Origin: Microbacterium luteolum
GTDB lineage: Bacteria > Actinomycetota > Actinomycetes > Actinomycetales > Microbacteriaceae
Direction: 5' to 3'
DNA: 64,000 nt
Assembly (NCBI RefSeq): GCF_039533965.1
Contig: NZ_BAAAUN010000002.1
Span: forward strand, 1-64,000
Shown: positions 16,748 through 25,624 of the stretch, in pieces
Layout of the letters: each line of letters begins with the position of its first letter
Numbering within the stretch: position 1 is the stretch's first letter
Position numbers and translations under genes: made by a program
Notes under the pieces: model-generated
What the model saw: only the letters and a program-made list of their open reading frames with translations
Told to the model about the DNA's origin: nothing
Databases searched by the model: none

Positions 16748-18103
16748 ATGTCGGGAAACCTGAGCATCGAGCAGCTGGATGCCGGCATCGCCGCCGGCGA
16801 GATCGACACGGTGATCGTGGCCTTCGCCGACGCGCAGGGACGACTGGTCGGCAAACGGGTCTCCGCGCGCCTGTTCCAGGAGGACATCCTGCATCACGGC
16901 GCCGAGGCCTGCGACTACCTGCTGTCGGTCGATGTCGACATGAACACGGTCGACGGCTACGCGATGTCGGGATGGGACCGCGGCTACGGGGACATGGTCC
17001 TGCGCCCCGATGTCGTCACACTCCGCCGGATGCCGTGGCTCGAGGGCACGGTCCTGATCATGGCCGACCTGGTCTGGCAGAACGGCGAGCCCGTCGGGCC
17101 CTCGCCCCGCGCGATCCTCGACCGCCAGCGCGATCGCCTCGCCGAGCGGGGCTGGACCGCGTTCTCGGGAACCGAGCTCGAGTTCATCGTCTTCGACAAC
17201 ACCTATCGCGACGCGTGGGCCCGCAAGTACGAGGGACTGACGCCCGCGACCGACTACAACGTCGACTACAACCTGCAGGCCTCGACACGGATGGAGCCGC
17301 TGCTGCGCGACATCCGCAACGGGATGGACGGCGCCGGCATGTACTGCGAGGGCGTGAAGGGCGAGTGCAACCTCGGCCAGCAGGAGATCGCGTTCCGCTA
17401 CGCCGAGGTGCGGGAGACCGCCGACCAGCACGTGATCTACAAGAACGGTGCGAAGGAGATCGCCGAGCAGCACGGTCAGGCGCTCACCTTCATGGCGAAG
17501 TTCAACGAGCGGGAGGGGAACAGCTGCCACATCCACCTCTCGCTGCGCGCGGATGACGGCACCCCGGTGATGGCGGGCGACGGCGAGCACGGGTTCAGCC
17601 CGGTCATGGAGCACTGGATCGCCGGCATCCTGGCGACGCTCCGCGAGTTCACGCTGCTCTACGCGCCCAACATCAACTCGTACAAGCGCTTCGCGAAGGG
17701 CAGCTTCGCGCCCACCGGCGTCGCCTGGGGCATCGACAACCGCACGTGCGCCCTGAGGGTGATCGGCAGTGGCTCCGGTCTGCGCGTCGAGAACCGGGTT
17801 CCCGGCGGAGACGTGAACCCGTACATGGGCATCTCGGCGATCATCGCGGGCGGCCTGTACGGCGTCGAGAACGAGCTGCCGCTTCCCGAGCGCTTCACCG
17901 GCAATGCCTACGAGGCCGGCGTCGACCACCTGCCGACGACCCTCCGGGAAGCCGCGCAGCTCTTCAGCGAGTCCACCATCGCGAGAGCCGCGTTCGGCGA
18001 CGACGTCGTGGACCATTACCTGAACCAGGCGCGCATCGAGCTCGAGGCCTACGACGCCGCCGTCACCGACTGGGAGCGCATCCGTGGTTTCGAGCGGCTC
18101 TGA
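16748..18103 (+). CDS. Gamma-glutamyl amine ligase (GlnA4/PuuA-type glutamine synthetase)
   Basis: A 451-residue glutamine-synthetase-fold enzyme. It has the beta-grasp N-terminal domain and catalytic motifs in order: GTELEFIVFD, GECNLGQQEIAFRY, NSCHIHLSL, APNINSYKRF and the arginine segment NRTCALRV. It is of the short PuuA/GlnA3/GlnA4 type. These enzymes ligate glutamate to an amine using ATP. Streptomyces GlnA4 acts on ethanolamine and PuuA on putrescine. An ethanolamine-type permease next door and the absence of a PuuB-like amine oxidase favour ethanolamine. It overlaps the hydrolase gene by 20 bases. Substrate is inferred, family is firm. Confidence 0.88.
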   Translation: MSGNLSIEQLDAGIAAGEIDTVIVAFADAQGRLVGKRVSARLFQEDILHHGAEACDYLLSVDVDMNTVDGYAMSGWDRGYGDMVLRPDVVTLRRMPWLEGTVLIMADLVWQNGEPVGPSPRAILDRQRDRLAERGWTAFSGTELEFIVFDNTYRDAWARKYEGLTPATDYNVDYNLQASTRMEPLLRDIRNGMDGAGMYCEGVKGECNLGQQEIAFRYAEVRETADQHVIYKNGAKEIAEQHGQALTFMAKFNEREGNSCHIHLSLRADDGTPVMAGDGEHGFSPVMEHWIAGILATLREFTLLYAPNINSYKRFAKGSFAPTGVAWGIDNRTCALRVIGSGSGLRVENRVPGGDVNPYMGISAIIAGGLYGVENELPLPERFTGNAYEAGVDHLPTTLREAAQLFSESTIARAAFGDDVVDHYLNQARIELEAYDAAVTDWERIRGFERL

Positions 18104-18836
18104 CCCGGCACCGCTGATCGGTGTCACGACGTACCTGGAGCGGGCGCAGCAGGGGGTGTGGGATGTGCGGGCGGCGTTCCTGCCCGAGCAGTATCTGACC
18201 GGAGTGACCGCCTCCGGCGGCGTCGCGCTGCTGCTGCCACCGCAGGACCCCGATTCGGCGGATGCGGCCATCGCCGGCATGGACGGACTGATCCTCTCGG
18301 GCGGCGCCGATGTCGCCCCCGAGCTGTACGGCGAGGAACGGCATCCGCTCACCGATCCCGCTCGCGTCGACCGCGACGCGTGGGAGCTCGCCCTCTTCCG
18401 GGCGGCGGAGCGGCGGCGCATCCCGGTGCTCGCGATCTGCCGGGGACTTCAGCTCGTCAACGTGGCACGCGGCGGCACCCTGCAGCAGCATCTCCCCGAA
18501 TCGCTCGGCACCGAGCGCTACCGCCTCGGCGGCGGGGTCTTCGCCGAGAACCACATCGAGGTGTCGGAGGGCACCGCGCTCGCCGACGTGCTCGGTGCGG
18601 GCGACGCACGAGTGCACAGCTATCACCACCAGGGCATCGACCGGCTCGGGGAGGGGCTGACCGCGGCAGCGCGCTCCGATGACGGACTCGTCCAGGCGTT
18701 CGTCGACACCTCCGCCGGGCACGTCGTCGGCATCCAGTGGCATCCGGAGGAGAACGCCGACGACCGGCGCCTCTTCGCAGATCTCGTCTCACAGGCTCGT
18801 GCGTTCGCCGCGCGACGGAAGGAAGAATCCCGATGA
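18084..18836 (+). CDS. Gamma-glutamyl hydrolase, peptidase C26 (PuuD-like)
   Basis: A 250-residue class I glutamine-amidotransferase-fold hydrolase. The nucleophile is Cys119 in LAICRGLQLVN and the His/Glu of the triad are His220 and Glu222 in IQWHPEEN. SGGADVAPELYGE is typical of the PuuD group. It should cleave the gamma-glutamyl bond of the processed intermediate, releasing glutamate. The GTG start lies inside the previous gene and its stop overlaps the aldehyde dehydrogenase start (ATGA), so the first three genes are translationally coupled. Confidence 0.9.
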   Translation: MVSSGSDPAPLIGVTTYLERAQQGVWDVRAAFLPEQYLTGVTASGGVALLLPPQDPDSADAAIAGMDGLILSGGADVAPELYGEERHPLTDPARVDRDAWELALFRAAERRRIPVLAICRGLQLVNVARGGTLQQHLPESLGTERYRLGGGVFAENHIEVSEGTALADVLGAGDARVHSYHHQGIDRLGEGLTAAARSDDGLVQAFVDTSAGHVVGIQWHPEENADDRRLFADLVSQARAFAARRKEESR

Positions 18837-20194
18837 GTGCGTTCACCGTCATCAACCCGTCGACCGGTGCGGCGATCCGCGACGTCGCCCGCGCCGACAT
18901 CGGAGAGACGGATGCCGCGATCGCCCGCGCCGTCGTCGCGCAGCGCCGATGGGCGGCGCTGGCGCCGGTCGCGCGCGCGGACGCGCTCCGGGCGTTCGCC
19001 CGCGCGGTCGAAGGGGCCGCCGAGGAGCTGGCCCAGCTGGAGGTGCTCAACTCCGGGCATCCGATCGGCTCCGCGCGCTGGGAGGCCGGACACGTCGCCC
19101 AGGTGCTCAACTACTACTCCGCCGATCCGGAACGCCTGTCCGGGCGACAGATCCCGGTGGCCGGCGGGCTCGACGTGACCTTCCACGACCCCTACGGCGT
19201 GGTCGGTGTCATCGTGCCCTGGAACTTCCCGATGACGATCGCCTCGTGGGCGTTCGCGCCGGCGCTCGCCGCGGGCAACGCGGTGGTGCTGAAACCGGCG
19301 GAGCTGACTCCGCTCACGGCGATCCGCCTCGGCGAGCTCGCGCTCGAGGCCGGCCTCCCCGAGGGGCTCTTCGAGGTCGTCACCGGTTCGGGTTCGGTGG
19401 TCGGTCAGCGTCTGGTCGAGCACCCGGATGTGCGCAAGGTGGTCTTCACCGGCTCGACCGAGGTGGGCATCGAGGTCGCGGCGGGCTGTGCGCGAGCGCT
19501 CAAGCCCGTGACGCTGGAGCTCGGCGGCAAGAGCTCGAACATCGTGTTCGCCGATGCGGATCTCGAACGGGCGGCGGCAGCGGTGCCCGGCTCGGTGTTC
19601 GACAACGCCGGCCAGGACTGCTGCGCGCGCAGCAGGCTGCTCGTGCAGCGCTCGGTCTACGACCGCTTCCTCGAACTGCTCGAGCCGGCGGTGGCCGCGT
19701 GGCGCGTCGGGGATCCGGGGAGCGCCGACACAGACATGGGCCCGCTCATCTCGGCCGGACATCGCGACACCGTGGCCTCCTTCCTCGACGGTGCCGACAT
19801 CGCGTTCCGGGGCACGGCCCCCGCGGGGGACGGCTTCTGGTTCGCTCCGGCCGTCGTACTCGCCGACCCCGCCGACCGCATCGCCCAGCAGGAGGTGTTC
19901 GGGCCCGTCGTCGCGGTGATGCCGTTCGAGGACGAGGCCGATGCGATCCGCTTGGCCAACGACACGGTGTACGGGCTCGCAGGCTCCGTGTGGACCGAGA
20001 GCCTCGGACGCGCCGTGCGCGTGACGCGCGGCGTGCGCAGCGGAGTGCTGTCGGTGAACTCGCACTCCTCGGTGCGCTACGCGACGCCGTTCGGCGGTAT
20101 GAAGGCCTCGGGCCTCGGACGCGAGCTCGGTCCGGACGCCGCCGAGCACTTCACCGAGACCAAGAACGTCTTCTTCGCGACCGATGAACTCTGA
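18833..20194 (+). CDS. NAD(P)-dependent aldehyde dehydrogenase
   Basis: A 453-residue ALDH. Catalytic Cys263 lies in NAGQDCCARS, the general base Glu229 in LELGGKSSN, and the coenzyme-binding segments PWNFPMTIASW and FTGSTEVG are intact. ATG 18833 overlaps the upstream stop by four bases. In this operon it would oxidise the gamma-glutamyl aldehyde to the acid (gamma-glutamylglycine if the amine is ethanolamine). A betaine- or amino-aldehyde dehydrogenase acting on free aldehydes is an alternative. Confidence 0.9.
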   Translation: MSAFTVINPSTGAAIRDVARADIGETDAAIARAVVAQRRWAALAPVARADALRAFARAVEGAAEELAQLEVLNSGHPIGSARWEAGHVAQVLNYYSADPERLSGRQIPVAGGLDVTFHDPYGVVGVIVPWNFPMTIASWAFAPALAAGNAVVLKPAELTPLTAIRLGELALEAGLPEGLFEVVTGSGSVVGQRLVEHPDVRKVVFTGSTEVGIEVAAGCARALKPVTLELGGKSSNIVFADADLERAAAAVPGSVFDNAGQDCCARSRLLVQRSVYDRFLELLEPAVAAWRVGDPGSADTDMGPLISAGHRDTVASFLDGADIAFRGTAPAGDGFWFAPAVVLADPADRIAQQEVFGPVVAVMPFEDEADAIRLANDTVYGLAGSVWTESLGRAVRVTRGVRSGVLSVNSHSSVRYATPFGGMKASGLGRELGPDAAEHFTETKNVFFATDEL

Positions 20195-20233
20195 TCGCGT
20201 CGCACTTCACACCCAACGGAGCGGAGAACCCAC

Positions 20234-21013
20234 ATGAGCATCGATCTGACCCAGCGACTGAAGGACCGTGTCGCCATCATCACCGGCGGCGCGAGCGGCA
20301 TCGGGTTCGCCACCGCCGAGCGTTTCGCCGCCGAGGGCGCGTTCGTCGTGATCGCCGACGTCGATCCGGCGACGGGGGAGGCGGCCGCGGCGAAGGTGGG
20401 CGGGGTGTTCCGCCCGGTCGACGTCGCCGACGAGGCCAAGGTGAACGCGCTGTTCGACGGCGTGGCGGCGGAGTTCGGCCGCATCGACATCGCCTTCAAC
20501 AACGCCGGCATCTCGCCGGCCGACGACGACTCGATCGAGACGACCGAGCTGCCGGCGTGGGATCGGGTGCAGGATGTGAACCTCAAGAGCGTGTACCTGT
20601 GCAGTCGCGCGGCGCTGCGTCACATGGTTCCTGCCGGGCGCGGCTCCATCATCAACACCGCGTCGTTCGTCGCTCTACTGGGTTCGGCGACCTCGCAGAT
20701 CAGCTACACGGCGTCGAAGGGCGGCGTGCTGGCGATGTCGCGCGAGCTGGGCGTGCAGTTCGCGCGGCAGGGGGTGCGCGTGAACGCGCTGTGCCCCGGG
20801 CCGGTGAACACGCCGCTGCTGCAGGAGCTGTTCGCCAAGGATCCGGAGCGCGCGCAGCGGCGACTCGTGCACGTGCCGATGGGGCGCTTCGCGGAGCCGG
20901 CGGAGCTCGCGGCTGCCGTGGCCTTCCTCGCCTCGGACGACTCGTCGTTCATCACCGCGAGCGCGTTCGTCGTCGACGGCGGGATCACCAACGCCTACGT
21001 CACCCCGCTGTGA
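20234..21013 (+). CDS. SDR-family alcohol/ketone oxidoreductase
   Basis: A 259-residue classical short-chain dehydrogenase. Cofactor motif TGGASGIG spans 17-24, NNAG is present, and the active site is Ser (NTASF) with Tyr158 and Lys162 (SYTASKGG). ADVD at the end of strand 2 suggests NAD(H). It lies 39 bases after the aldehyde dehydrogenase and overlaps the regulator gene by four bases. If the operon handles gamma-glutamyl-ethanolamide, this would oxidise its primary alcohol to the aldehyde, replacing the amine oxidase of the putrescine route. That role is inferred. Confidence 0.87.
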   Translation: MSIDLTQRLKDRVAIITGGASGIGFATAERFAAEGAFVVIADVDPATGEAAAAKVGGVFRPVDVADEAKVNALFDGVAAEFGRIDIAFNNAGISPADDDSIETTELPAWDRVQDVNLKSVYLCSRAALRHMVPAGRGSIINTASFVALLGSATSQISYTASKGGVLAMSRELGVQFARQGVRVNALCPGPVNTPLLQELFAKDPERAQRRLVHVPMGRFAEPAELAAAVAFLASDDSSFITASAFVVDGGITNAYVTPL

Positions 21014-21732
21014 ACGACCCCGACGGCGACCTCGTCGAGGTGCGGAAGGCGGTCTACCGGCCGCTGCGGCGCGGCAACGCCCTCGAGGATGCGGTCGCCC
21101 GTCTCGTGCAGACGATCCGTCTCGGCGTGGTCGCTCCGGGCGAGTCCCTGCCTCCGGAGCGCGAGCTCGCGGCGTCCTTCGGCGTGAGCCGAGACACCGT
21201 GCGCGACGCCATCCGCGAGCTGGCCGACACCGGCTACCTCCTCACCCGGCGGGGCCGGTACGGAGGGACTTTCGTCGCGGATCCGCTGCCGCAGCCGTCG
21301 GGCGCCGGCGCTGCCACCGCGGAGAGGATCGACGATGTCCTCGGCCTGCGTCGGGTTCTCGAGAGCGGTGCCGTGCGCGCAGCGGCGAGCCGATCCCTGG
21401 ATGCCGCGACCCGTGCCGACCTGTGGGCGCGGCACGAGGCGGCGCTCCCCGCGGGACCCGACGAGTACCGACGCCTCGATACCCTGCTGCATCTCGCGAT
21501 CGCCGAGGCCGCAGGCATCCCTTCGCTCGTCGCACTCGTGGCGGAGAATCGCGCCGACGTCAATGCCTGGCTCGACACGTTCCCGCTGATGCCACGGAAC
21601 ATCCAGCACTCGGGGGAACAGCACGAGAGCATCGTCTCCGCGATCCTCGCCGGACGTCCGGACGCGGCCGAGGCGGCGATGCGCGATCATCTCGCCGGAT
21701 CCGAGGCGCTGCTGCGCGGCTTCCTGATTTGA
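21010..21732 (+). CDS. FadR-type GntR regulator
   Basis: A 240-residue regulator from a GTG overlapping the SDR stop. The N-terminal winged helix is GntR-type (LPPERELAASFGVSRDTVRDAIRELADTGYL), and the C-terminal all-helical FCD domain carries histidines (HLAIAEAAG, QHESIV, MRDHL) expected at its ligand/metal site. As the last gene of the amine operon it probably controls that operon and the divergent permease. The inverted repeat at 16663 is the candidate operator. Confidence 0.9.
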   Translation: MNDPDGDLVEVRKAVYRPLRRGNALEDAVARLVQTIRLGVVAPGESLPPERELAASFGVSRDTVRDAIRELADTGYLLTRRGRYGGTFVADPLPQPSGAGAATAERIDDVLGLRRVLESGAVRAAASRSLDAATRADLWARHEAALPAGPDEYRRLDTLLHLAIAEAAGIPSLVALVAENRADVNAWLDTFPLMPRNIQHSGEQHESIVSAILAGRPDAAEAAMRDHLAGSEALLRGFLI

Positions 21733-21757
21733 GGGCCCGGCGGCTCACGTCACCGGA

Positions 21758-22657
21758 TCAGCGGTCGTCGTATCCCCAGCGGATGCCGAGCGCGCCCGGA
21801 CCGAAGTCCCGACGCGTCTGATGCACCGAGGCCTGCGGTCGGAGCGGGCTGTACTCCGTCCCGTCCGTCGACTCGGTCCGCTCGAGCTCGTCGAGCCAGT
21901 CCGGGACCGCGTCCTCATGGAATCGCGTCCACAGGACGAGGTCGCGGATGGGACGCACGACGAAGGCGCCGGTCTCGGGCTGCGAGGTGTACTCCCCGTG
22001 CCCTTCCATCGTGACCTCGATCATCGTCGTCGCGCCGAGCGTGAGCGGCTGGTCGAGCTTCAGCACGTATGCGTACACGTGCTCGCTGACGTGGAGGTGA
22101 TCGCGGACCATCCGGGCCCCTCGTACCGTCATCTCCGGGCGGTCGATGGTGTCCTCCGTCGACAGCAGCGTGTACGTCACGTGGTCGACGGTCTTGGGGA
22201 TCACGGACTGGATCAGGGTCTGGGCGGCGCGCCGGCGCAGGTAGCCGTCGGCGGACACATCTGCGATCACATGCGTCGAGAGTTCCCGGGTGATGTCGAG
22301 CGGCGGCGCATCGAGGATCTCGAGCGTCTCGGACAGCGCCCGGGTGACCTGCTCCTCCGTGAAGGGGTTGCGGGGTTCGTGCAGCGCTCCCAGCCGCACC
22401 CGCTCCGGCACCAGGCCGCCGAGAGCCCCCGGCGGCATGCTGAGCAGTCGTTCGATGTCCTCGACGGCAGCGAGCGAGGCCGCTCCCTCGGGCGTGCGCT
22501 CCCCGGAGCGCCAGTAACTGAGGGTCGCGATCGAGACGGGGTTGGCGCGGGCGACCAGTCGGCGCTGCAACGACGAGAGCGAGATGCCGCTCGCGGTGAG
22601 CGCCGCTCCGAACGCACTGCTGAACGAGTCTTGTCCGTCGGGAACCTCCGCTGCCAT
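21758..22657 (-). CDS. HTH-like protein, tandem paralogue 2, function unknown
   Basis: A 299-residue protein. The first 75 residues look like an XRE-type helix-turn-helix (SLSSLQRRLVARANPVSIATLSYWRSGERTPEG in two halves, with the shared SIATLSYWRSG). The remaining 220 residues form a beta-rich domain with HVIADVSADGYLRRRAAQT, HLHVSEHVYAYVL and a C-terminal RRDFGPGALGIRWGYD that I do not recognise. GGAGG precedes the ATG. It is 30 bases downstream of a clear paralogue (22688-23593) and co-directional with it. DNA binding is possible; the C-terminal domain may bind a ligand or partner. Confidence 0.75.
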   Translation of the reverse strand: MAAEVPDGQDSFSSAFGAALTASGISLSSLQRRLVARANPVSIATLSYWRSGERTPEGAASLAAVEDIERLLSMPPGALGGLVPERVRLGALHEPRNPFTEEQVTRALSETLEILDAPPLDITRELSTHVIADVSADGYLRRRAAQTLIQSVIPKTVDHVTYTLLSTEDTIDRPEMTVRGARMVRDHLHVSEHVYAYVLKLDQPLTLGATTMIEVTMEGHGEYTSQPETGAFVVRPIRDLVLWTRFHEDAVPDWLDELERTESTDGTEYSPLRPQASVHQTRRDFGPGALGIRWGYDDR

Positions 22658-22687
22658 TCCAGCCTCCTCTCCCCGACGATAGTCCCG

Positions 22688-23593
22688 TCAGCGGTCGAAC
22701 CCCCATCGGATGCCGAGGATGCCCGGCCCGAAGTCCCTTCGTGCCAGGTGGATCGATTCGCCCGGCGTCAGGGGCCGCGACACCAGGCCGTCGCTCTCGG
22801 GAGTGCGCTCGAACTCGGAGATCCAGTCCGGGACGGCATCCCGGTGGAAGCACGTCCACAGGACGACGTCGCGGATGGACCTCATCACGAAGGCCGTGGT
22901 CTCGTCCTCGGCCGGCTGGACTCCCGCCGTCGGCGGAGGGACCGTCATCTCGATCTCGAGCATCGCCGTCGCACCCATCACGAGCGGTCGATCCAGACGG
23001 AGCACGCAGGCGTAGACGTGCTCGCTCTCGTGGAGGTGCTCCCGGACCAGCGCCGCTCCGCGGATCTTGCACTGCGGTCGGCGGACGATGCTCTCGGCGG
23101 ACATCAGGGCGTAGGTCATCTCATCGACGAACGGCGCGACCGCCTGCACGAGAACCCGAGCGGTGCGGCGGCGGAGCAGTCCGTTCTCGTCGACCGTCGA
23201 GACCACATGAGCGGAGAGCGATCTGGTCGCCTCGATCGGCGGTGCGGCGAGCAGCCTCAGGGTCTCGGCGGCGGCCGCGACGACCTCGGATTCTGTGAAG
23301 GGGTTCTGCGCGGGCGCGAGCGAACCCAGACGCGCGCGCCTGCTGACGAGGTCGAGCAGTGCGCCCGATTCGAGGTCGAGCAGACGCTCGATGTCCTCCA
23401 GGGCGGTCAGCGACCGGAGCCCGTCGGGGTGCCGAAGCCCGGAGCGCCAGTAGCTGAGGGTCGCGATCGAGACCGGGTTCGCGCGGTCCTCGAGCCGTCG
23501 GTGCAGCCACGTGAGCGAGACCCCTCGCGCGGTGATCACCGCGGAGAAGGCGCGCGCGAACGCCGTCTGATGTTCGTCCCCCGTGTCGAGCAT
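22688..23593 (-). CDS. HTH-like protein, tandem paralogue 1, function unknown
   Basis: A 301-residue protein with the same architecture as its neighbour: HTH-like N-terminus with the identical SIATLSYWRSG, then DIERLLDLESGAL, NPFTE, SLSAHVV, HLHESEHVYACVLRLDRPL and the terminal RRDFGPGILGIRWGFDR. The two proteins are collinear throughout. One indel is near residue 215, where this copy has a proline-rich PPPTAG insert. GGGGAG precedes the ATG. It is the first of the pair in transcription order. Function unknown. Confidence 0.75.
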   Translation of the reverse strand: MLDTGDEHQTAFARAFSAVITARGVSLTWLHRRLEDRANPVSIATLSYWRSGLRHPDGLRSLTALEDIERLLDLESGALLDLVSRRARLGSLAPAQNPFTESEVVAAAAETLRLLAAPPIEATRSLSAHVVSTVDENGLLRRRTARVLVQAVAPFVDEMTYALMSAESIVRRPQCKIRGAALVREHLHESEHVYACVLRLDRPLVMGATAMLEIEMTVPPPTAGVQPAEDETTAFVMRSIRDVVLWTCFHRDAVPDWISEFERTPESDGLVSRPLTPGESIHLARRDFGPGILGIRWGFDR

Positions 23594-23677
23594 GATGTCT
23601 CCCCGGCGCCACCGTAGCGCCGGGGAATGCGGCCGCGTCCGCGCGACCCGATATGCTGCGTCACCGCCCGAAGACGG

Positions 23678-25072
23678 TCAGAGCACCGCCTGCGCGCGCG
23701 TCAGGACGTCGCGGAGGATCTGCTCGATCTCCCGGAATTCCGCCGGGCCCGTGGTGAGCGGGGGAGCGAGCTGGATGACGGGATCACCGCGGTCATCCGC
23801 GCGGCAGTACAGGCCGGCCGAGAAGAGAGCGGGGGAGAGGAAGCCGCGCAGCAGCCGCTCGGACTCGGCGTCGTCGAACGTCTCCTTGGTGCTCTTGTCC
23901 TTCACCAGCTCGATGCCGAAGAAGTAGCCGTCGCCGCGCACATCGCCCACGAGGGGAAGGTCGAGCAGCTTCTCGAGCTCGGCGCGGAACAGCGGAGAGT
24001 TCTCCTGCACGCGCTCGTTGAGTCCCTCCTCGTCGAAGATCGCGAGATTCTCCAGCGCCACCGCCGCAGACACAGGGTGTCCGCCGAATGTGTAGCCGTG
24101 CGGGAACGACACGTCGCCGTGGGAGAAGGGCTCGTAGATTCGGTCGCTGACGATCGTGGCGCCGATCGGGGAGTAGCCGCTGGTCATCCCCTTGGCGCAG
24201 GTGATCATGTCGGGCACGTAGCCGAGGCCCGTGCAGGCGAAGGTGTGACCGAGTCGCCCGAAGGCGCAGATGACCTCGTCCGAGACCAGCAGCACGTCGT
24301 GGCGATCACAGATCTCGCGCACGCGGGCGAAGTATCCGGGAGGGGGCGGGAAGCATCCGCCCGAGTTCTGCACCGGCTCGAGGAATACCGCGGCGACAGT
24401 GTCCGCACCCTCGAAGAGGATCATCTCCTCGATGCGGTCGGCCGCCCAGCGTCCGAAAGCCTCGAGGTCGTCGGCGGGCGCACCCATCTCGGCTGCGCGG
24501 TAGAAGTTGGTGTTCGGCACCCGGAAACCCCCGGGCGCGACGGGCTCGAACATGGCCTTCATCGCCGGGATGCCGGTGATCGCGAGCGCTCCGTGCGGCG
24601 TGCCGTGATAGGCGACGGCACGCGAGATCACCTTGTGCTTGGTGGGCTTGCCCTGGAGCTTCCAATAGTGCTTGGCCAGCTTCAGTGCGGTCTCCACGGC
24701 CTCGCCGCCGCCGGTCGAGAAGAAGACCCTGTTGAGATCGCCCGGTGCCTCGTCCGCGAGTCGGTCGGCCAGTTCGATCGCGGCGGGGTGCGCGTACGAC
24801 CAGAGGGGGAAGAACGACAGCTCGGCGGCCTGCGCGGCGGCGGCCTCGGCGAGCCGGCGGCGGCCGTGACCTGCATTCACCACGAAGAGGCCGGAGAGAC
24901 CGTCGAAGTACTCCTTGCCGGAGGAGTCCCAGATCCGGTGCCCATCGCCCTTGACGATGATCGGCACGCCCGATTCCGCCATCGTGGACTGACGGGTGAA
25001 GTGCATCCAGAGATGGTCCTTCGCCATCGCCTGCAGCGCGGATTCCGACGGCGTCGTGCGTGTCGTGGTCAT
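23678..25072 (-). CDS. Class III (omega) aminotransferase
   Basis: A 464-residue PLP enzyme. The cofactor lysine lies in TCAKGMTSGYSPIGA, the aspartate pairing with the pyridine nitrogen in VSDEVICAFGR, and STGGGEAVETALKLA is the phosphate-binding stretch. Length and motifs match omega-amino acid/pyruvate aminotransferases acting on beta-alanine, putrescine or related amines. The start overlaps the stop of the upstream Lrp-type regulator gene (ATGA), so the two form one operon. It may feed the amine metabolism encoded nearby, but the substrate cannot be read from sequence. Confidence 0.9.
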   Translation of the reverse strand: MTTTRTTPSESALQAMAKDHLWMHFTRQSTMAESGVPIIVKGDGHRIWDSSGKEYFDGLSGLFVVNAGHGRRRLAEAAAAQAAELSFFPLWSYAHPAAIELADRLADEAPGDLNRVFFSTGGGEAVETALKLAKHYWKLQGKPTKHKVISRAVAYHGTPHGALAITGIPAMKAMFEPVAPGGFRVPNTNFYRAAEMGAPADDLEAFGRWAADRIEEMILFEGADTVAAVFLEPVQNSGGCFPPPPGYFARVREICDRHDVLLVSDEVICAFGRLGHTFACTGLGYVPDMITCAKGMTSGYSPIGATIVSDRIYEPFSHGDVSFPHGYTFGGHPVSAAVALENLAIFDEEGLNERVQENSPLFRAELEKLLDLPLVGDVRGDGYFFGIELVKDKSTKETFDDAESERLLRGFLSPALFSAGLYCRADDRGDPVIQLAPPLTTGPAEFREIEQILRDVLTRAQAVL

Positions 25073-25536
25073 CTGGTCCCCCAGTTGTAGAGCTGCTTCT
25101 GCAGCTTGGCGTAGATGAAGGTCTCCGTCGACACCACACCCTCGATCGGCCGGATGACGTCGTTGATCAGGGCCAGCAGCTGGTCGTCGTCCTCGCAGAC
25201 GACCTCGGCGAGCACGTCGAACGCGCCGACCGTGATCACGACGTAGTCGATCGCGTCGACCCGGGCGATCGCCTCGGCCACGATCCGCGTGTCTCCGGAG
25301 ACGCGGATGCCGATCATCGCCTGGCGATGGAAGCCGAGCTGCATCGGATCGGTCACCGCGACGATCTGCATCACACCGGATTCGGTGAGCCGCTGCACGC
25401 GCTGCCGCACGGCTGCCTCGCTCAGACCGACCACGCGGCCGATGTCGGAGTAGGAGCGGCGTCCGTCCTCCTGGAGCAGCTCGATGATCGTCTTGGCGAC
25501 CGCGTCGAGCGAGGGGTTCTTTTTCGCCGAACTCAT
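25069..25536 (-). CDS. Lrp/AsnC-family regulator
   Basis: A 155-residue protein. The N-terminal HTH is AsnC-type (DIGRVVGLSEAAVRQRVQRLTESGV), followed by a RAM/AsnC ligand domain (GIRVSGDTRIVAEAIARVD, VITVGAFDVLAEVVCEDDD). It is co-transcribed with and upstream of the aminotransferase, with a 4-base overlap, so it most likely controls that gene in response to an amino acid or amine. A possible ribosome site lies in the short leader; no operator is evident. Confidence 0.92.
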   Translation of the reverse strand: MSSAKKNPSLDAVAKTIIELLQEDGRRSYSDIGRVVGLSEAAVRQRVQRLTESGVMQIVAVTDPMQLGFHRQAMIGIRVSGDTRIVAEAIARVDAIDYVVITVGAFDVLAEVVCEDDDQLLALINDVIRPIEGVVSTETFIYAKLQKQLYNWGTR

Positions 25537-25624
25537 GGTGCGATCTTCGCACTCGGCGGCTCGCTCGGCAACCGATTCCGCGGCCGCAGACGGAGCCGGG
25601 GCGCGATATCGGCAGGATGGCGGT

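Noticed and set aside
16748..18103. Calling this gene the primary nitrogen-assimilating glutamine synthetase (glnA).
   Set aside because: It lacks the adenylylation-loop style of GlnA1, has the shorter PuuA-type layout and sits in an amine catabolic operon with a gamma-glutamyl hydrolase.
15044..18421. A 1,125-codon open frame on the minus strand covering the permease and reading on into the region opposite the glutamine-synthetase-like gene.
   Set aside because: Only the part up to 16591 has transporter sequence, a Met and a ribosome site. The rest is low-complexity Arg/Val/Asp sequence antisense to a strongly conserved gene, as expected in high-GC DNA.
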